From: Dehalococcoidia bacterium
GTDB lineage: Bacteria > Chloroflexota > Dehalococcoidia > SZUA-161
Assembly: GCA_014874385.1 (NCBI GenBank)
Contig: JACWAE010000118.1
Location: 1 to 64,000, forward strand
DNA length: 64,000 nucleotides
Direction: 5' to 3'
Shown: positions 49,572 to 59,305 of the stretch, in pieces
Layout: each line of letters starts with the position of its first letter
Position numbering within the stretch: the first letter of the stretch is position 1
The notes under the pieces: model-generated
What the model was told of the DNA's origin: nothing
The model's database searches: none
The model's input: only the letters and a program-made list of their open reading frames with translations
Made by a program: the position numbers and the translations under genes

Positions 49572-52265
49572 ATGGCCGAAAAGAGTTCTGGCCCTAATCC
49601 CGATGAAGTGCTGGCGCGAATCAAAGCCGAGGCCAAGCAGCCAAAGCGTGGCAAACTCAAAATCTTTCTCGGCTACGCCGCCGGTGTGGGCAAGACCTAT
49701 ACCATGTTGGAGTCCGCTCGCCAGCTCAGAAAGGACGTCGATCTTGTTGTCGCCTATGTAGAGACGCATGGCCGGCCTGAAACTGAGGCTCTTCTGGAAG
49801 GGCTTGAGATCATTCCACGCAGAGAGGTGGGGTACCGCGGCGTGACGCTGACTGAGATGGACCTGGATGCGGTGCTGGCGCGTCGGCCCCAGTTGGCACT
49901 GGTAGATGAACTCGCCCATACTAATGCCCCGGACTCGCGCCACCCCAAGCGTTATCAAGACGTAGAGGAACTGCTGGAGGCCGGAATAGATGTTTACACT
50001 ACACTCAATGTCCAGCATATCGAGAGTTTACAGAGTACGGTAGCGCAAATGTCAGGCGTCTGGGTACACGAAACAGTCCCCGACACTGTTGTTGACAATG
50101 CGGCGGAGATTGAGCTGGTTGACCTGCCTCCCGAAGACCTGCTGAAACGACTTAAAGAAGGCAAAGTCTATGTCCCCCAGCAAATAACGCGTGCAGCTAC
50201 TAATTTCTTCCGCGAGGGTAACCTCATCGCACTGCGCGAGTTGAGCATGCGCACTGCCGCGCAGCGTGTGGACGAGCAGATGCGGGCTCATATGGAGACT
50301 CGTGCTATCCCTGGCCCCTGGCCAACTGTCGAACGCATTCTAGTGTGCGTAAGGCCTGGCCCTCAGGGCAATCGCTTAGTGCACTCTGCTTACAGGCTGG
50401 CCTCTCGACTGGGTGCCGAATGGTTTGCCATCTACGTTGAGACACCCGATAGCGCCCAGCTGTCGCCGGACCGGCAGGACCGGCTCATGAATATGTTGCG
50501 GCTGGCTGAACAGTTGGGAGGCAAGGCTGCGACCGTTCAGGGACGCTCTGTCGGCGCAGCCATAGCAGAATATGCCAGCAAGAACAACATCACCAAGATA
50601 CTTGTCGGTAAGCCTGATGATAGACGTTGGTGGAACCTGCCGGGCAGATCAGTTGCGAGTCAAATCATTCGCCAGACCGAACATATTGATGTGTACATTG
50701 TCGGCGGCAATAGAGAAGTGCGCCCGAAGCGAGAAGAAACGGCAGCCAGGCAGCTATCACATCGTTGGTGGCGCTACCTTTTGGGCTTGGCATTGGTAGG
50801 CTTGTCTACCTTGCTGGGTCTTGCGATGCGTCCCCATTTCTCACCCACTACCATAGTAATGATCTACCTGCTGAGCGTTGTCGTTTCGGCCCTTTACCTT
50901 GGCCTCGGCCCTTCTATCCTGGTCTCCGTCCTTGGTGTGTTAGTATTTGATTTCTTTCTTATTCCTCCGTATCTCACCTTTGCTGTGACAGACACGCAAT
51001 ATGTTTTCACCTTCATCGTATTACTAGGAATAGGTATTGTGGTCAGTTATTTGACGTCACGGGTTCGCCGACAAACCAGAGTGGCGCGTCACCGCGAATC
51101 CGCAACAGCTACCCTTTATGCTCTAAGTCGTAACCTGACCACCACGATGGAATTGGAGGCTACTGTACAGGCTATTATTAGCAGCGCCAGGGAGACATTT
51201 GGACGAGATGCAGCAATCTTTCTGCCCGATGACCAGAATAAGGAAATACTTAAGCACCATGCTGAGAACCCAAACCTTGTCATTGATAAGAATGAAGTCG
51301 CTGCAGCAGTATGGTCTTTTCAGCACCGAAAGAGGGCAGGACAGAGTACTGATACGCTCCCTAATGCCAAAGCGCTATATTTGCCGCTGAATACAGCCAG
51401 CGGCGTAGTGGGAGTAATGGCTCTATGGGTATCTGACACAACAAGCCAGTTGACGATCGAACAAACACGGCTTTTAGAGGCCTTCGCCGACCTTGCCGCA
51501 GTGGCAATTGAGCGCACTCAACTGGCTGAGGAGGCGCGTAATGCGCAAATCTTGGCAGCCACGGAGAAACTGCAAACAGCACTTCTCAATTCAATCTCGC
51601 ATGACTTGCGCACACCATTGGTGTCTATCATCGGCGTGCTGACCAGTCTTCGAGAAGAAGGAATGGGCCTGGATGATGCAGCCAGAACGAATCTAATCCA
51701 GGTCGCGACTGAGGAAGCGGAAAGGCTGAACCACTTGATAACCAATCTGCTTGATGTCTCCAGAATTGAAGCTGGTGCAATCAGGATATCCAGGCAGTCA
51801 TCCGATGTGCAGGACATAATAGGCGTAGCTTTGGAACAGTTGGGCAGCCGCTCCGGCAGCCACCCTATCAATATAGACATATCCTCAGCGCTACCCTTTG
51901 TGTCTGTGGATTTTGGCCTTATCGTACAGGCGCTGGTTAACATTATGGACAACGCGCTCAAGTATTCACCTCCCGATTCGCCTATTGAAATCAGCGGGCG
52001 GCAGGTTGCCCAGCAGGTCGAGATCGAAGTGGCGGACCTGGGGGCCGGTATCCCGCCTGAGGACTTGCAGCATGTTTTCGACAAGTTCTATCGTGTGCAC
52101 CGCCCAGATAATGTGACCGGCACAGGGTTGGGGTTATCCATCAGCAAAGGGATTATTGAGGCACACGGCGGTCACATTGTGGCCGGGAACCGTCCTGGTG
52201 GCGGCACGATTATCAGGTTAACGCTGCCGGTTGCGGAGGTTATTTCGAAGGACAAGGGGCAATGA
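49572..52265 (+). CDS. kdpD: Osmosensitive potassium sensor kinase KdpD
   Basis: 897 aa, full length. N-terminal KdpD domain (about 20-230) with Walker A FLGYAAGVGKTYTM and DELAHTNAPDSRHPKR; a universal-stress-like domain (about 250-370); four clustered membrane helices (about 395-500); GAF region (about 520-655); HisKA with His677 in SHDLRTPLVS; HATPase (NIMDNALKYSPP, TGTGLGLSISKG). It controls kdpFABC through KdpE. The gene follows kdpC in the same direction. Confidence 0.95.
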   Translation: MAEKSSGPNPDEVLARIKAEAKQPKRGKLKIFLGYAAGVGKTYTMLESARQLRKDVDLVVAYVETHGRPETEALLEGLEIIPRREVGYRGVTLTEMDLDAVLARRPQLALVDELAHTNAPDSRHPKRYQDVEELLEAGIDVYTTLNVQHIESLQSTVAQMSGVWVHETVPDTVVDNAAEIELVDLPPEDLLKRLKEGKVYVPQQITRAATNFFREGNLIALRELSMRTAAQRVDEQMRAHMETRAIPGPWPTVERILVCVRPGPQGNRLVHSAYRLASRLGAEWFAIYVETPDSAQLSPDRQDRLMNMLRLAEQLGGKAATVQGRSVGAAIAEYASKNNITKILVGKPDDRRWWNLPGRSVASQIIRQTEHIDVYIVGGNREVRPKREETAARQLSHRWWRYLLGLALVGLSTLLGLAMRPHFSPTTIVMIYLLSVVVSALYLGLGPSILVSVLGVLVFDFFLIPPYLTFAVTDTQYVFTFIVLLGIGIVVSYLTSRVRRQTRVARHRESATATLYALSRNLTTTMELEATVQAIISSARETFGRDAAIFLPDDQNKEILKHHAENPNLVIDKNEVAAAVWSFQHRKRAGQSTDTLPNAKALYLPLNTASGVVGVMALWVSDTTSQLTIEQTRLLEAFADLAAVAIERTQLAEEARNAQILAATEKLQTALLNSISHDLRTPLVSIIGVLTSLREEGMGLDDAARTNLIQVATEEAERLNHLITNLLDVSRIEAGAIRISRQSSDVQDIIGVALEQLGSRSGSHPINIDISSALPFVSVDFGLIVQALVNIMDNALKYSPPDSPIEISGRQVAQQVEIEVADLGAGIPPEDLQHVFDKFYRVHRPDNVTGTGLGLSISKGIIEAHGGHIVAGNRPGGGTIIRLTLPVAEVISKDKGQ

Positions 52266-52266
52266 T

Positions 52267-52956
52267 ATGAGCGAGGGTAAGCCGCGAGTGCTGGTAGTTG
52301 ACGATGAGCAAGCTATCCTGAGATTCCTACGCGTTGCGCTGGAATCTCAGGCGTACGCGGTTTTTGAAGCGGCCTCGGGGCAGGAAGCGCTCTCCGATGC
52401 TGTCAGCCGCAAGCCCGATATAATTATTCTGGACCTGGGTTTACCTGATATCGACGGTGTTGAAATCACTCGTCTGCTACGCCAGTGGACACAAATCCCG
52501 ATTATTATACTGTCTGTCCGGGGCTCGGAGAGCGACAAGATCGCGGCACTTGATGCTGGGGCAGATGATTATCTGACTAAGCCGTTTGGTGTAGGAGAGT
52601 TGCTGGCCCGGTTGCGTGCTGCCTTACGCCATGCATCTCAACCCAAAGGCGAACCGATCTTCACAAGTGGTGACCTCAAAGTCGACCTGACGCGAAGACT
52701 GGTGACAGTAGCGGGCCGCGAGGTGCAATTAACACCAAACGAATACGACCTGCTCCGTATACTCGTAGCTCACGCAGGAAAGGTATTGACCCACCGTCAT
52801 TTGCTGCGCGAAGTGTGGGGAATAGTCTACGAGCAGGAATTCCACATTTTGCACGTGAATATCAGCAATTTGCGCCGGAAAATCGAGCCTGATCCAGCGC
52901 GCCCGCGGTTTATAATCACCGAGCCGGGGGTAGGCTATCGCTTGAGGACCAGCTAA
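52267..52956 (+). CDS. kdpE: Response regulator KdpE
   Basis: 229 aa from ATG 52267, one base after the kdpD stop; the track start lies in kdpD. Receiver domain with DDEQ, phosphorylation Asp56 in ILDLGLPDIDGVE and TKPFGVGELLARL. Winged-helix domain with LTPNEYDLLRILVAHAGKVLTHRHLLREVWG. It should bind the TTGAC array before kdp. Confidence 0.92.
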   Translation: MSEGKPRVLVVDDEQAILRFLRVALESQAYAVFEAASGQEALSDAVSRKPDIIILDLGLPDIDGVEITRLLRQWTQIPIIILSVRGSESDKIAALDAGADDYLTKPFGVGELLARLRAALRHASQPKGEPIFTSGDLKVDLTRRLVTVAGREVQLTPNEYDLLRILVAHAGKVLTHRHLLREVWGIVYEQEFHILHVNISNLRRKIEPDPARPRFIITEPGVGYRLRTS

Positions 52957-52974
52957 AGCTTAACCTTCCTACAT

Positions 52975-54501
52975 TTACCCTATTTTTTCGTACAAATCTT
53001 CCAGCCATTTTGCAGTGAGTAGCCACCTTTCGTAGTAACTAGAATACTCCTGCCCGCATTGAGCATCAGGTTCAAGTACCCTGTATTTGGGCCTCATAGC
53101 TACCATAGCCCTCTTCAGGTCAGGATAGACACCGGAGCCAACCGCAGCGCACATTGCCGACCCCCAGGCAGTGACCTGCGGCGACTCGAAACATGTCACA
53201 GGCATGGCGAGTATATCGGATAGTATTTTTACAAGGCAGCGGCTCTGCGCAAGTCCTCCGCCCATGCTAACTTCTTTTACTTTCTGCCGTGATACCTCCT
53301 CCAGTTGAGCACAATTAGCCTTAAAAGCGAAGGCGAGGTTCTCCAGGGCCGCCCTGACGAAATGTTTCTTCTCCACAGCCGTAATACTTGGTGTTACAGA
53401 GAAAATGAAACCGCCCAGGCTGGGCTTCATTCGACTCATATCCATCACTGCGGGCCCGATGAAGGCTAGCATCCCTCCGGCGCCAGGCGGCACCTCCTGC
53501 GCCAGAGTATCCATCAAGCCATATACTTCTTCCGGCTTACCTGAGGCATCGAAGAGTAACCCCTTGAGCCAGCGATGCGCGCCTCCCGACTCCTGGGCAT
53601 TGCTCTCCAGAACCCACCTATCCGGCAGAGCGTGGCAGCCCGACCAGAGCCTGCCTTTAGGGTCAATGATAGGCCGGGTTGTCACCATCTGAATGGCGCC
53701 ACTCCAGCCCCCTATTATCCCCACCTGGCCTTTGTCTTTAACTCCCATTCCCAGCAAGCCGCACTGGGTGTCAGCTCCACCCGCAACCACTACTGTGCCT
53801 GTAGACAGTCCTGTCTTTCCGGCAGCCTCAGACGTAACCATCCCAACGCGAGTGCCGGCGGTGACGATCCCGGGACAAATTTCCTGAGACAACTGGAGCC
53901 TTTCACCTAACCTGTCCGACCATTTGACCTCGTGAATATCAATCAGCCCCAAATCGGCAACGCAGGAGACCTCGGCTACCCGCTCTCCCGACAGCCTGAA
54001 TGTAATCCAGTCGCCGATGGAAAGAGCAGTAGCTATTTTTTCATAAATACGGGGGCGATTCGCCTGGAACCACTTCAGCCTTGCAGGTACGAAAAGAAGG
54101 GACGGCTTATGGCCTGTGATACGGTAAACCTCATCGCCAAATTCGCCATCTATGGCGAAACCTTCCATTATAGCCCTGATGTCTGTATTAGGACCGGCAT
54201 ATAGCTCATGGCCCTTCTTATCCAGGAAGACCACACCCTGCCTCTGGCTGGCAGAGCTTACTGCAATTATGTCAACAGGAGTTACATGAGCCTTTTTAAT
54301 GGACTCCCTGATTAAACGGCAGATTATGTCCCAGAACTTTCTCGGGCTGAATTCCTTGCCCATGGGTGCAACCTCAGGAGGTGTTAAATCGTAAAACCAT
54401 TCCTGAGCAGCCGAGGAAACCAGATTGCCCTTGAGGTCGATAATAAGGGCACGGCAACCTGAAGAGCCGGCATCTATAGCCAGAAAATATTTACTTGGCA
54501 C
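52975..54501 (-). CDS. FGGY-family carbohydrate kinase
   Basis: 508 aa. AIDAGSSGCRALIIDLKGN is the phosphate-1 motif. SASQRQGVVFLDKKG, GGADTQCGLLG, GGWSGAIQM and SMGGGLAQSRCLVKILSD follow the FGGY pattern. Overall wording is closest to xylulose- or autoinducer-2-type kinases; the substrate cannot be read from sequence. It overlaps the upstream dehydrogenase gene by 11 bases, so both are one operon and may handle the same sugar acid or polyol. Confidence 0.8.
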   Translation of the reverse strand: MPSKYFLAIDAGSSGCRALIIDLKGNLVSSAAQEWFYDLTPPEVAPMGKEFSPRKFWDIICRLIRESIKKAHVTPVDIIAVSSASQRQGVVFLDKKGHELYAGPNTDIRAIMEGFAIDGEFGDEVYRITGHKPSLLFVPARLKWFQANRPRIYEKIATALSIGDWITFRLSGERVAEVSCVADLGLIDIHEVKWSDRLGERLQLSQEICPGIVTAGTRVGMVTSEAAGKTGLSTGTVVVAGGADTQCGLLGMGVKDKGQVGIIGGWSGAIQMVTTRPIIDPKGRLWSGCHALPDRWVLESNAQESGGAHRWLKGLLFDASGKPEEVYGLMDTLAQEVPPGAGGMLAFIGPAVMDMSRMKPSLGGFIFSVTPSITAVEKKHFVRAALENLAFAFKANCAQLEEVSRQKVKEVSMGGGLAQSRCLVKILSDILAMPVTCFESPQVTAWGSAMCAAVGSGVYPDLKRAMVAMRPKYRVLEPDAQCGQEYSSYYERWLLTAKWLEDLYEKIG

Positions 54502-55489
54502 TTTTCCCCCAGACTTGAGGATTAAGCATGTTCAGAGGACGCTCCCCCCTGAGAAATCTTTCTACATCGTCAACTATCATCTGTGAGTAGCGTACTATAG
54601 TCTCGGCAGTAGCCCCTCCGATGTGAGGCGTCAGGACGACATTATCCATTTTCAAGAGGGGGCTATCAGAACGCACAGGCCAAGTCTCAAAGACATCGAA
54701 AGCAGCGCCAGCGATGCGCTTTTCTTTTAAGGCCTGGATTATGGCCTCATTATCCAGGACAAAGGCGTTTGCAGCATTAATAAGATAGGCTGTAGACTTC
54801 ATCAACGCTATCCTTTGAGCGCTGATCAAGCCCATAGCCTCGGGAGTGGTAGAGGCGTGGAGCGTTATGATGTCAGACTGTTTCATAAGCTCGTCCAACT
54901 CCACCGGCCTGGCACCTGCCTTTTTTATTGTATCGGGGTCTAAGAAGGGGTCGTACACCAGTATGGATGTTTCGAAAGCGCTGACAATCTTCGCCACCCG
55001 CCGTCCGATAGCTCCAAACCCCACTATGCCCACAGTCTTGCCGCCAAGCTCGTTGCCACGCATGGAATGGTAGGCAGCGGTAGGGTCAACCCATGCGCCG
55101 GAGCTGACCATCTGGTGCGCCTTGGGGATGTTCCGCAGCAGAGACAGCATCAAACCCACTGTAAGCTCTGCCACACTGGCAGCATTCCTGGCGGGTGTGT
55201 TGACCACCGGTATGCCGCGCTCTGTGGCTGCTTTAATATCTACGAAGGCCAGGTCGGCCCTGCAAACGCCGAGGAACTTCAGTTTCGTCGCCTTCTCGAA
55301 AATCTCCCTGGAAATGAAATCAGCCTCTACCACCACGATTCCGATGTCCTGCCCCTGAATGCGTTCGATAAATTCTTCCGCAGAAAGGAGCTTGTTTTCA
55401 TCCATCCAACTCTCATAGATAACTTCCAGCTTCTTTCTCAGTCTTTCCAGAGCAGCAGGCCAGAATGGAGCGCGAACAAGAGCTTTCAT
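54491..55489 (-). CDS. D-2-hydroxyacid dehydrogenase
   Basis: 332 aa NAD-dependent enzyme. Rossmann loop VGIVGFGAIGRRVAKIV, catalytic-region INAANAFVLDNEAI (Arg replaced in the usual NxARG position, which reads NAANA), and VVLTPHIGGATAETIVRYS with the catalytic His. The missing arginine is unusual, since it normally binds the carboxylate of the substrate. It leads the operon with the FGGY kinase. Confidence 0.8.
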   Translation of the reverse strand: MKALVRAPFWPAALERLRKKLEVIYESWMDENKLLSAEEFIERIQGQDIGIVVVEADFISREIFEKATKLKFLGVCRADLAFVDIKAATERGIPVVNTPARNAASVAELTVGLMLSLLRNIPKAHQMVSSGAWVDPTAAYHSMRGNELGGKTVGIVGFGAIGRRVAKIVSAFETSILVYDPFLDPDTIKKAGARPVELDELMKQSDIITLHASTTPEAMGLISAQRIALMKSTAYLINAANAFVLDNEAIIQALKEKRIAGAAFDVFETWPVRSDSPLLKMDNVVLTPHIGGATAETIVRYSQMIVDDVERFLRGERPLNMLNPQVWGKSAK

Positions 55490-55533
55490 ATCATACCTCG
55501 CAACAAATTATATCATTAATCGCAACAGCTTAC

Positions 55534-56496
55534 TTAAGGGACCACTTTGTAATCTTTAGACCCCAACCCATGCCTGAGGGCTGTTGCGATTTGAGGGGAA
55601 TCATAGGGATTGGGCAACAGCCTATTTTTACCCTTATAAGAGCCGAGTATTTTCAATGCTTCGACATCTATGGCAATCTGATCTCCTGAGGCCATGATAA
55701 CCCCCGGCTCCACCAGTTCGCCTTTAGCAGGCCCTCCAGATATAAAAGCCTTCCTTCCATCCATTATTATCAGGTCAGGCTGCAAGGCTAAGTTGAATTC
55801 AGCGATTTTCCGCTCCAGATTTCTCATGTGCATGGAGCGACGCTCTCCAGGATGCACGTAGCCTACCGCAAGCTTTAACGAAAGGCTAAACCTGGCTAGC
55901 TGATGAGTCTTCATGCAGGGCAAATACACTATCTTGTCAGCCTCATAGACTGACCTGGGCACAGTGACCTCCTTGCGGTAATCACCATCTATTCTGACCT
56001 TGACCCAGTCCCAGCGCCTATCGTCGAAGGCTATAACCTCAGCCCCTATGTCGGTCAATTTGCGCAATGCATCCAGTTTTTCCATAACCTTCCTGGTAGG
56101 TCTCCATATTGCGCCTGAGCTTTCCCCAACCACAACCTTTGCCCCGGCCTCCCTGAGGATTTGCACCACAGCCTTCACGAAATCGAGGTCACTGGAGCCC
56201 GGATAGGGGTCGGGGCTGTTGAAATTCGGCTTCACCATCACCCTGTCCCCCGGAGATATAACCTTCCCCAGACCACCGATGAGTTCCACTGCCTTGATTG
56301 CAGAAGCCTTGAGGTCGTGCTCAACCCTAACCTTGCTCACCAATGTCATACTGTCTTTGCGAAAGGGATTCTCTTTGCGCGGCCTCGGCGGCACGATATC
56401 CAACCTTTTGGGTACCCTGTCAAACATGAAATGGTAAAGCCCGGCCATCGTGTCGGCAAACCCTTGTGAGGAACCTGAAGAGCCCTTGGTCCCCAT
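55534..56496 (-). CDS. DUF362 domain protein
   Basis: 320 aa from the ATG with GAGGAGGT six bases upstream; the track begins five codons earlier. DUF362 proteins are iron-sulfur-associated or lack clusters, with no settled reaction. Here PGDRVMVKPNFNSPDPYPGS, KVVVGESSGAIWRPT, YLPCMKTHQLARFSLSLKLAVG and MDGRKAFISGGPAKGEL are typical. No ferredoxin CxxCxxC is present in this copy. Lies one base after a 43-aa ORF in the same direction. Confidence 0.75.
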   Translation of the reverse strand: MGTKGSSGSSQGFADTMAGLYHFMFDRVPKRLDIVPPRPRKENPFRKDSMTLVSKVRVEHDLKASAIKAVELIGGLGKVISPGDRVMVKPNFNSPDPYPGSSDLDFVKAVVQILREAGAKVVVGESSGAIWRPTRKVMEKLDALRKLTDIGAEVIAFDDRRWDWVKVRIDGDYRKEVTVPRSVYEADKIVYLPCMKTHQLARFSLSLKLAVGYVHPGERRSMHMRNLERKIAEFNLALQPDLIIMDGRKAFISGGPAKGELVEPGVIMASGDQIAIDVEALKILGSYKGKNRLLPNPYDSPQIATALRHGLGSKDYKVVP

Positions 56497-56497
56497 C

Positions 56498-56629
56498 TCA
56501 GACCTCCTCAAGAGTTAATTCTCCACCTGAGAGGCAGTCAGTTCCTTTTTTGTTTAGCCCCTTCCGCACCGTTCCCACTATTTGAGGCAGAACCTCTCCG
56601 GTCTTTCCCTGTATGAAATAATCCGACAT
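56498..56629 (-). CDS. 43-aa ORF between radical SAM and DUF362 genes
   Basis: Too short for the track. It reads MSDYFIQGKTGEVLPQIVGT then VRKGLNKKGTDCLSGGELTLEEV. The ATG follows GAGGGA very closely. The stop TGA is one base before the DUF362 ATG (TGAGATG), and that gene's ribosome site lies in its last codons, so the two are coupled. The composition is protein-like rather than random. Unknown function. Confidence 0.5.
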   Translation of the reverse strand: MSDYFIQGKTGEVLPQIVGTVRKGLNKKGTDCLSGGELTLEEV

Positions 56630-56644
56630 TCCCTCGTGCGTGAG

Positions 56645-57595
56645 CTACAACCCTCTCAAAAACTCAGGTCTAAGCAGAGAGGGGTCTTTTCTAGACAGAA
56701 CGCGCTCAAGCTCCTTTAGCATTCTTTCTTTGTCCCGGGGCAATCTTCCCCGGATAGAAAGGTAATTCGAGGCGTGCATCGAGCTGAAGAAACAATCTGT
56801 AAAGCTCGAGTTTTCTATGAGCCCTTTTAGCTCTTCGAGTGACTCGAAAGGAGTAATGGGATGGAAAGTGCCCTGCTGCCACTCCTGCCATAGAGGTGTG
56901 CCGGGAACCAGGGTCAGGGTTAAAGCTCCGGCATATCCCGGGTCGATAGCGGAGAGAACCCTCGCTGTCTCGAGCACGTGTTTCCTGCTTCCTTCCACTC
57001 CCCCCAGCCCCAGAATCACCGTCAGCGAAAGGGTTATTCCTGCCTCTTTCGCTTTTCTACCCGCCTCGATCATCTGGCTGCTATTTACACCTTTGCCAAT
57101 CTTCAGCAGAACCTCATCATCGCCGCTTTCGATACCCGTATAGAAGATGCTCAGCTTGAGCTCTTTCAGCTTCCTGAGTTCGTCAACGCTCCTTCGCAGA
57201 ATATCCTGAGGCGTGGCGTAGGAACCTATTCTCTCCAGGTCAGGGAATTTCTCATTTAAATATTGAAGCGCTGCCACCAGCTTGGGGAAGGGATAGACAA
57301 CGGCGTCGCCATCTTGAAGGAACACCCTTCGCCCATCCCACCTCTGAGCTACGGCGTAGACTATATTATCGATGTCGGGGACACGAACGCCATGCCTCAC
57401 ATACATAGATAGGGCGTCTATCTCCCTTTGGACCTCGCGCACGTCTCTCAACCTGAGTTTGCAGCCATACAAGCCGCAGAAGGTGCAGGTGTTATTGGAG
57501 CAGCCGCTGGTCAGAGGTAGAAAATAGCTCTCCCTCTCGCTGGGAGGCCTGAATATGTCAGGCCTTTCGAACTTCTCGGCTTCTCGCCTCTGCAT
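56645..57595 (-). CDS. Radical SAM protein
   Basis: 316 aa. The cluster motif is CSNNTCTFCGLYGCKLR (C-x4-C-x2-C, the spacing of many Elp3-like or B12-free members). SIFYTGIESGDDEVLLKIGKG is the SAM-contacting strand, LSLTVILGLGG and TLVPGTPLW follow. No extra iron-sulfur domain. The reaction is not predictable. It runs in the same direction as the DUF362 gene. RBS AGGAGA. Confidence 0.85.
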   Translation of the reverse strand: MQRREAEKFERPDIFRPPSERESYFLPLTSGCSNNTCTFCGLYGCKLRLRDVREVQREIDALSMYVRHGVRVPDIDNIVYAVAQRWDGRRVFLQDGDAVVYPFPKLVAALQYLNEKFPDLERIGSYATPQDILRRSVDELRKLKELKLSIFYTGIESGDDEVLLKIGKGVNSSQMIEAGRKAKEAGITLSLTVILGLGGVEGSRKHVLETARVLSAIDPGYAGALTLTLVPGTPLWQEWQQGTFHPITPFESLEELKGLIENSSFTDCFFSSMHASNYLSIRGRLPRDKERMLKELERVLSRKDPSLLRPEFLRGL

Positions 57596-57621
57596 AATTT
57601 TCTCCTGAGATCAGAAAGCCC

Positions 57622-57993
57622 TCATTCTGTCCGTATGGTTATCTCCTCGCCGTCTTTTACCTTTTTGAGCGACTTATAGTCCCCTTCAAGCTTCCCTATT
57701 ATGTTAACCGCGCTGGCCGGCCTGATCTCATCTCCTTTGCTGACAGGAGTTTTCCCGAAAAAGATGCACATCGCTTTCCCCGGAGGCCAGTAGGCGATAT
57801 CACCAAGACTCACCACTTCCCTGGCATCCTCCGGCCCCGCCGTCACAGGAATAGTGAAATATATCTCATCACCCCAGGTATTCACCGTAGAATTGATAGC
57901 AAGCGCCTCGAAGACCTTGCTGGCCGTCTCAGTCTCATTGAGCCAGGCTTCCAGCTCAAGCTTGCCCACGGTAATCTTTATCTTTCTTTTCAT
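57622..57993 (-). CDS. Cyclophilin-like fold protein
   Basis: 123 aa from the ATG after GGGAGGGAT; the track start is inside cutA. KRKIKITVGKLELEAWLNET, INSTVNTWGDEIYFTIPV, VSLGDIAYWPPGKAMCIFFGKTP resemble the TM1367-type cyclophilin-like family. No peptidyl-prolyl isomerase residues are evident. Coupled to cutA by an ATGA overlap. Confidence 0.7.
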   Translation of the reverse strand: MKRKIKITVGKLELEAWLNETETASKVFEALAINSTVNTWGDEIYFTIPVTAGPEDAREVVSLGDIAYWPPGKAMCIFFGKTPVSKGDEIRPASAVNIIGKLEGDYKSLKKVKDGEEITIRTE

Positions 57994-58319
57994 ATCCCTC
58001 CCGTCTCCTTTTTCAGCCATTCCAGATAATCGGGATTCCCCTCCACAATGGGCAAGGCGATTATCTCCGGCACTTCGTAGCTATGAATGGACTTAACCAG
58101 GCTGACAACATCGGGGAAAAGCTCCGCTCTGGTCTTGACCACCATAAGGCTTTCCTCGGTTTCTTCGATTTTGCCCTTCCACCTGAACAGCGAGCTCACC
58201 CCGGGCACTATATTTACGCAGGCTGCTTTTTTCCGGTCAACAAGTGCGTCAGCTATTTTGCGAGCCTCCTCATAGCTTGAGGTGGTGATGAAAACAACTA
58301 AGTACGCAGGCTTCGCCAT
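57990..58319 (-). CDS. cutA: CutA divalent-cation tolerance protein
   Basis: 109 aa, family length. VVFITTSSYEEARKIADALVDRKKAACVNI, SLFRWKGKIEETEESLMVVKT and HSYEVPEIIALPI are diagnostic. Trimeric cytosolic protein; exact role in metal tolerance remains uncertain. Confidence 0.93.
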   Translation of the reverse strand: MAKPAYLVVFITTSSYEEARKIADALVDRKKAACVNIVPGVSSLFRWKGKIEETEESLMVVKTRAELFPDVVSLVKSIHSYEVPEIIALPIVEGNPDYLEWLKKETGGI

Positions 58320-58340
58320 CCGCTCATTCCTTATCCCGGC

Positions 58341-59126
58341 CTACCCTTGAGCCACCACGAAATTTCTCAACGTTCCAACCCCCTCTATGCTGACCTCGAC
58401 CACATCGCCCGGACTCATTCTGCCGATGCCCGATGGAGTTCCCGTAGCGATAATATCGCCCGGCAGCAATGTCATCACGCCCGAGATGAAACTCACCACC
58501 TCGGCAACACCGAAGATAAGGTCGCTGGTGCAAGCAGACTGCCGAATCTCTCCGTTCAGGCAGGTCTCAAGCTTCAGGTCATTCGGGTCGACATCAGTCT
58601 CAATCCAGGGGCCTATGGGGGCAAAGGTGTCATAACCCTTGGCCCTGGTCCACTGACCATCCGCTTTCTGGATATGGCGCTCGGTCACATCATTAACACA
58701 AGTATAGCCCAGAATATAACCCTCGACCCTATCACTTGGTACATCCTTCGCCTTCCTGCCGATAACGACGCCCAACTCGCCTTCGTAGTCAACCCTACTC
58801 GAACCACGGGGCAAGACTATTTTATCGTCTGGCCCTATGACCGCCGTAGATGGTTTAAGGAAGATGAGCGGCACCGAAGGCAGAGCCATTTTAATCTCTG
58901 GGGCATGGCGACCGTAGTTCAGCCCCAGGGCCACTATCTTCGAAGGAACACATGGGGCAAGCAATCTCACTTCATCAAGCCTGTAGGTGCTCCCCTCGAA
59001 CTTGAAGGAACCGACCGAACCCTTAAATCCGGCAAACGGGCTGCCTCGAAAGCACCGTATAGTATTATCGCCCTCCAATATGCCGTACTTGATTTTGCCT
59101 TGAGCAGCGAAGCGAACGATGCGCAA
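58341..59126 (-). CDS. Fumarylacetoacetate hydrolase family protein
   Basis: 261 aa from a TTG with AGGAGG five bases upstream ([10 protein letters not shown]); the track's start lies upstream of that site. [51 protein letters not shown] and [16 protein letters not shown] are the metal-binding and active-site motifs. It hydrolyses or decarboxylates a diketo acid; the substrate is unknown. It lies in the same direction as cutA. Confidence 0.88.
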   Translation of the reverse strand: MRIVRFAAQGKIKYGILEGDNTIRCFRGSPFAGFKGSVGSFKFEGSTYRLDEVRLLAPCVPSKIVALGLNYGRHAPEIKMALPSVPLIFLKPSTAVIGPDDKIVLPRGSSRVDYEGELGVVIGRKAKDVPSDRVEGYILGYTCVNDVTERHIQKADGQWTRAKGYDTFAPIGPWIETDVDPNDLKLETCLNGEIRQSACTSDLIFGVAEVVSFISGVMTLLPGDIIATGTPSGIGRMSPGDVVEVSIEGVGTLRNFVVAQG

Positions 59127-59233
59127 AATTACCTCCTCTTTGTAGCCTATTATAACCACATCTGTATACCTTATTCCACAGGCAATTCAGAGCATCCGTC
59201 CAGGATTTAATTGTGAAAGCACATCGGAAAAAG

Positions 59234-59262
59234 TTGACAAAGAACAAACCTTTATGATATAC
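59234..59262 (+). promoter_or_regulatory. Probable promoter of SDR gene
   Basis: TTGACA at 59234 is followed by an AT-rich stretch with TATGATATA (59252-59260). It lies in the divergent gap between the FAH gene and the SDR gene, about 45 bases before the SDR start. Confidence 0.5.
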
Positions 59263-59305
59263 GCAACGCAAGCGCAGCCAATGGCTGCAAAAGGAGGTAT
59301 CAGGC

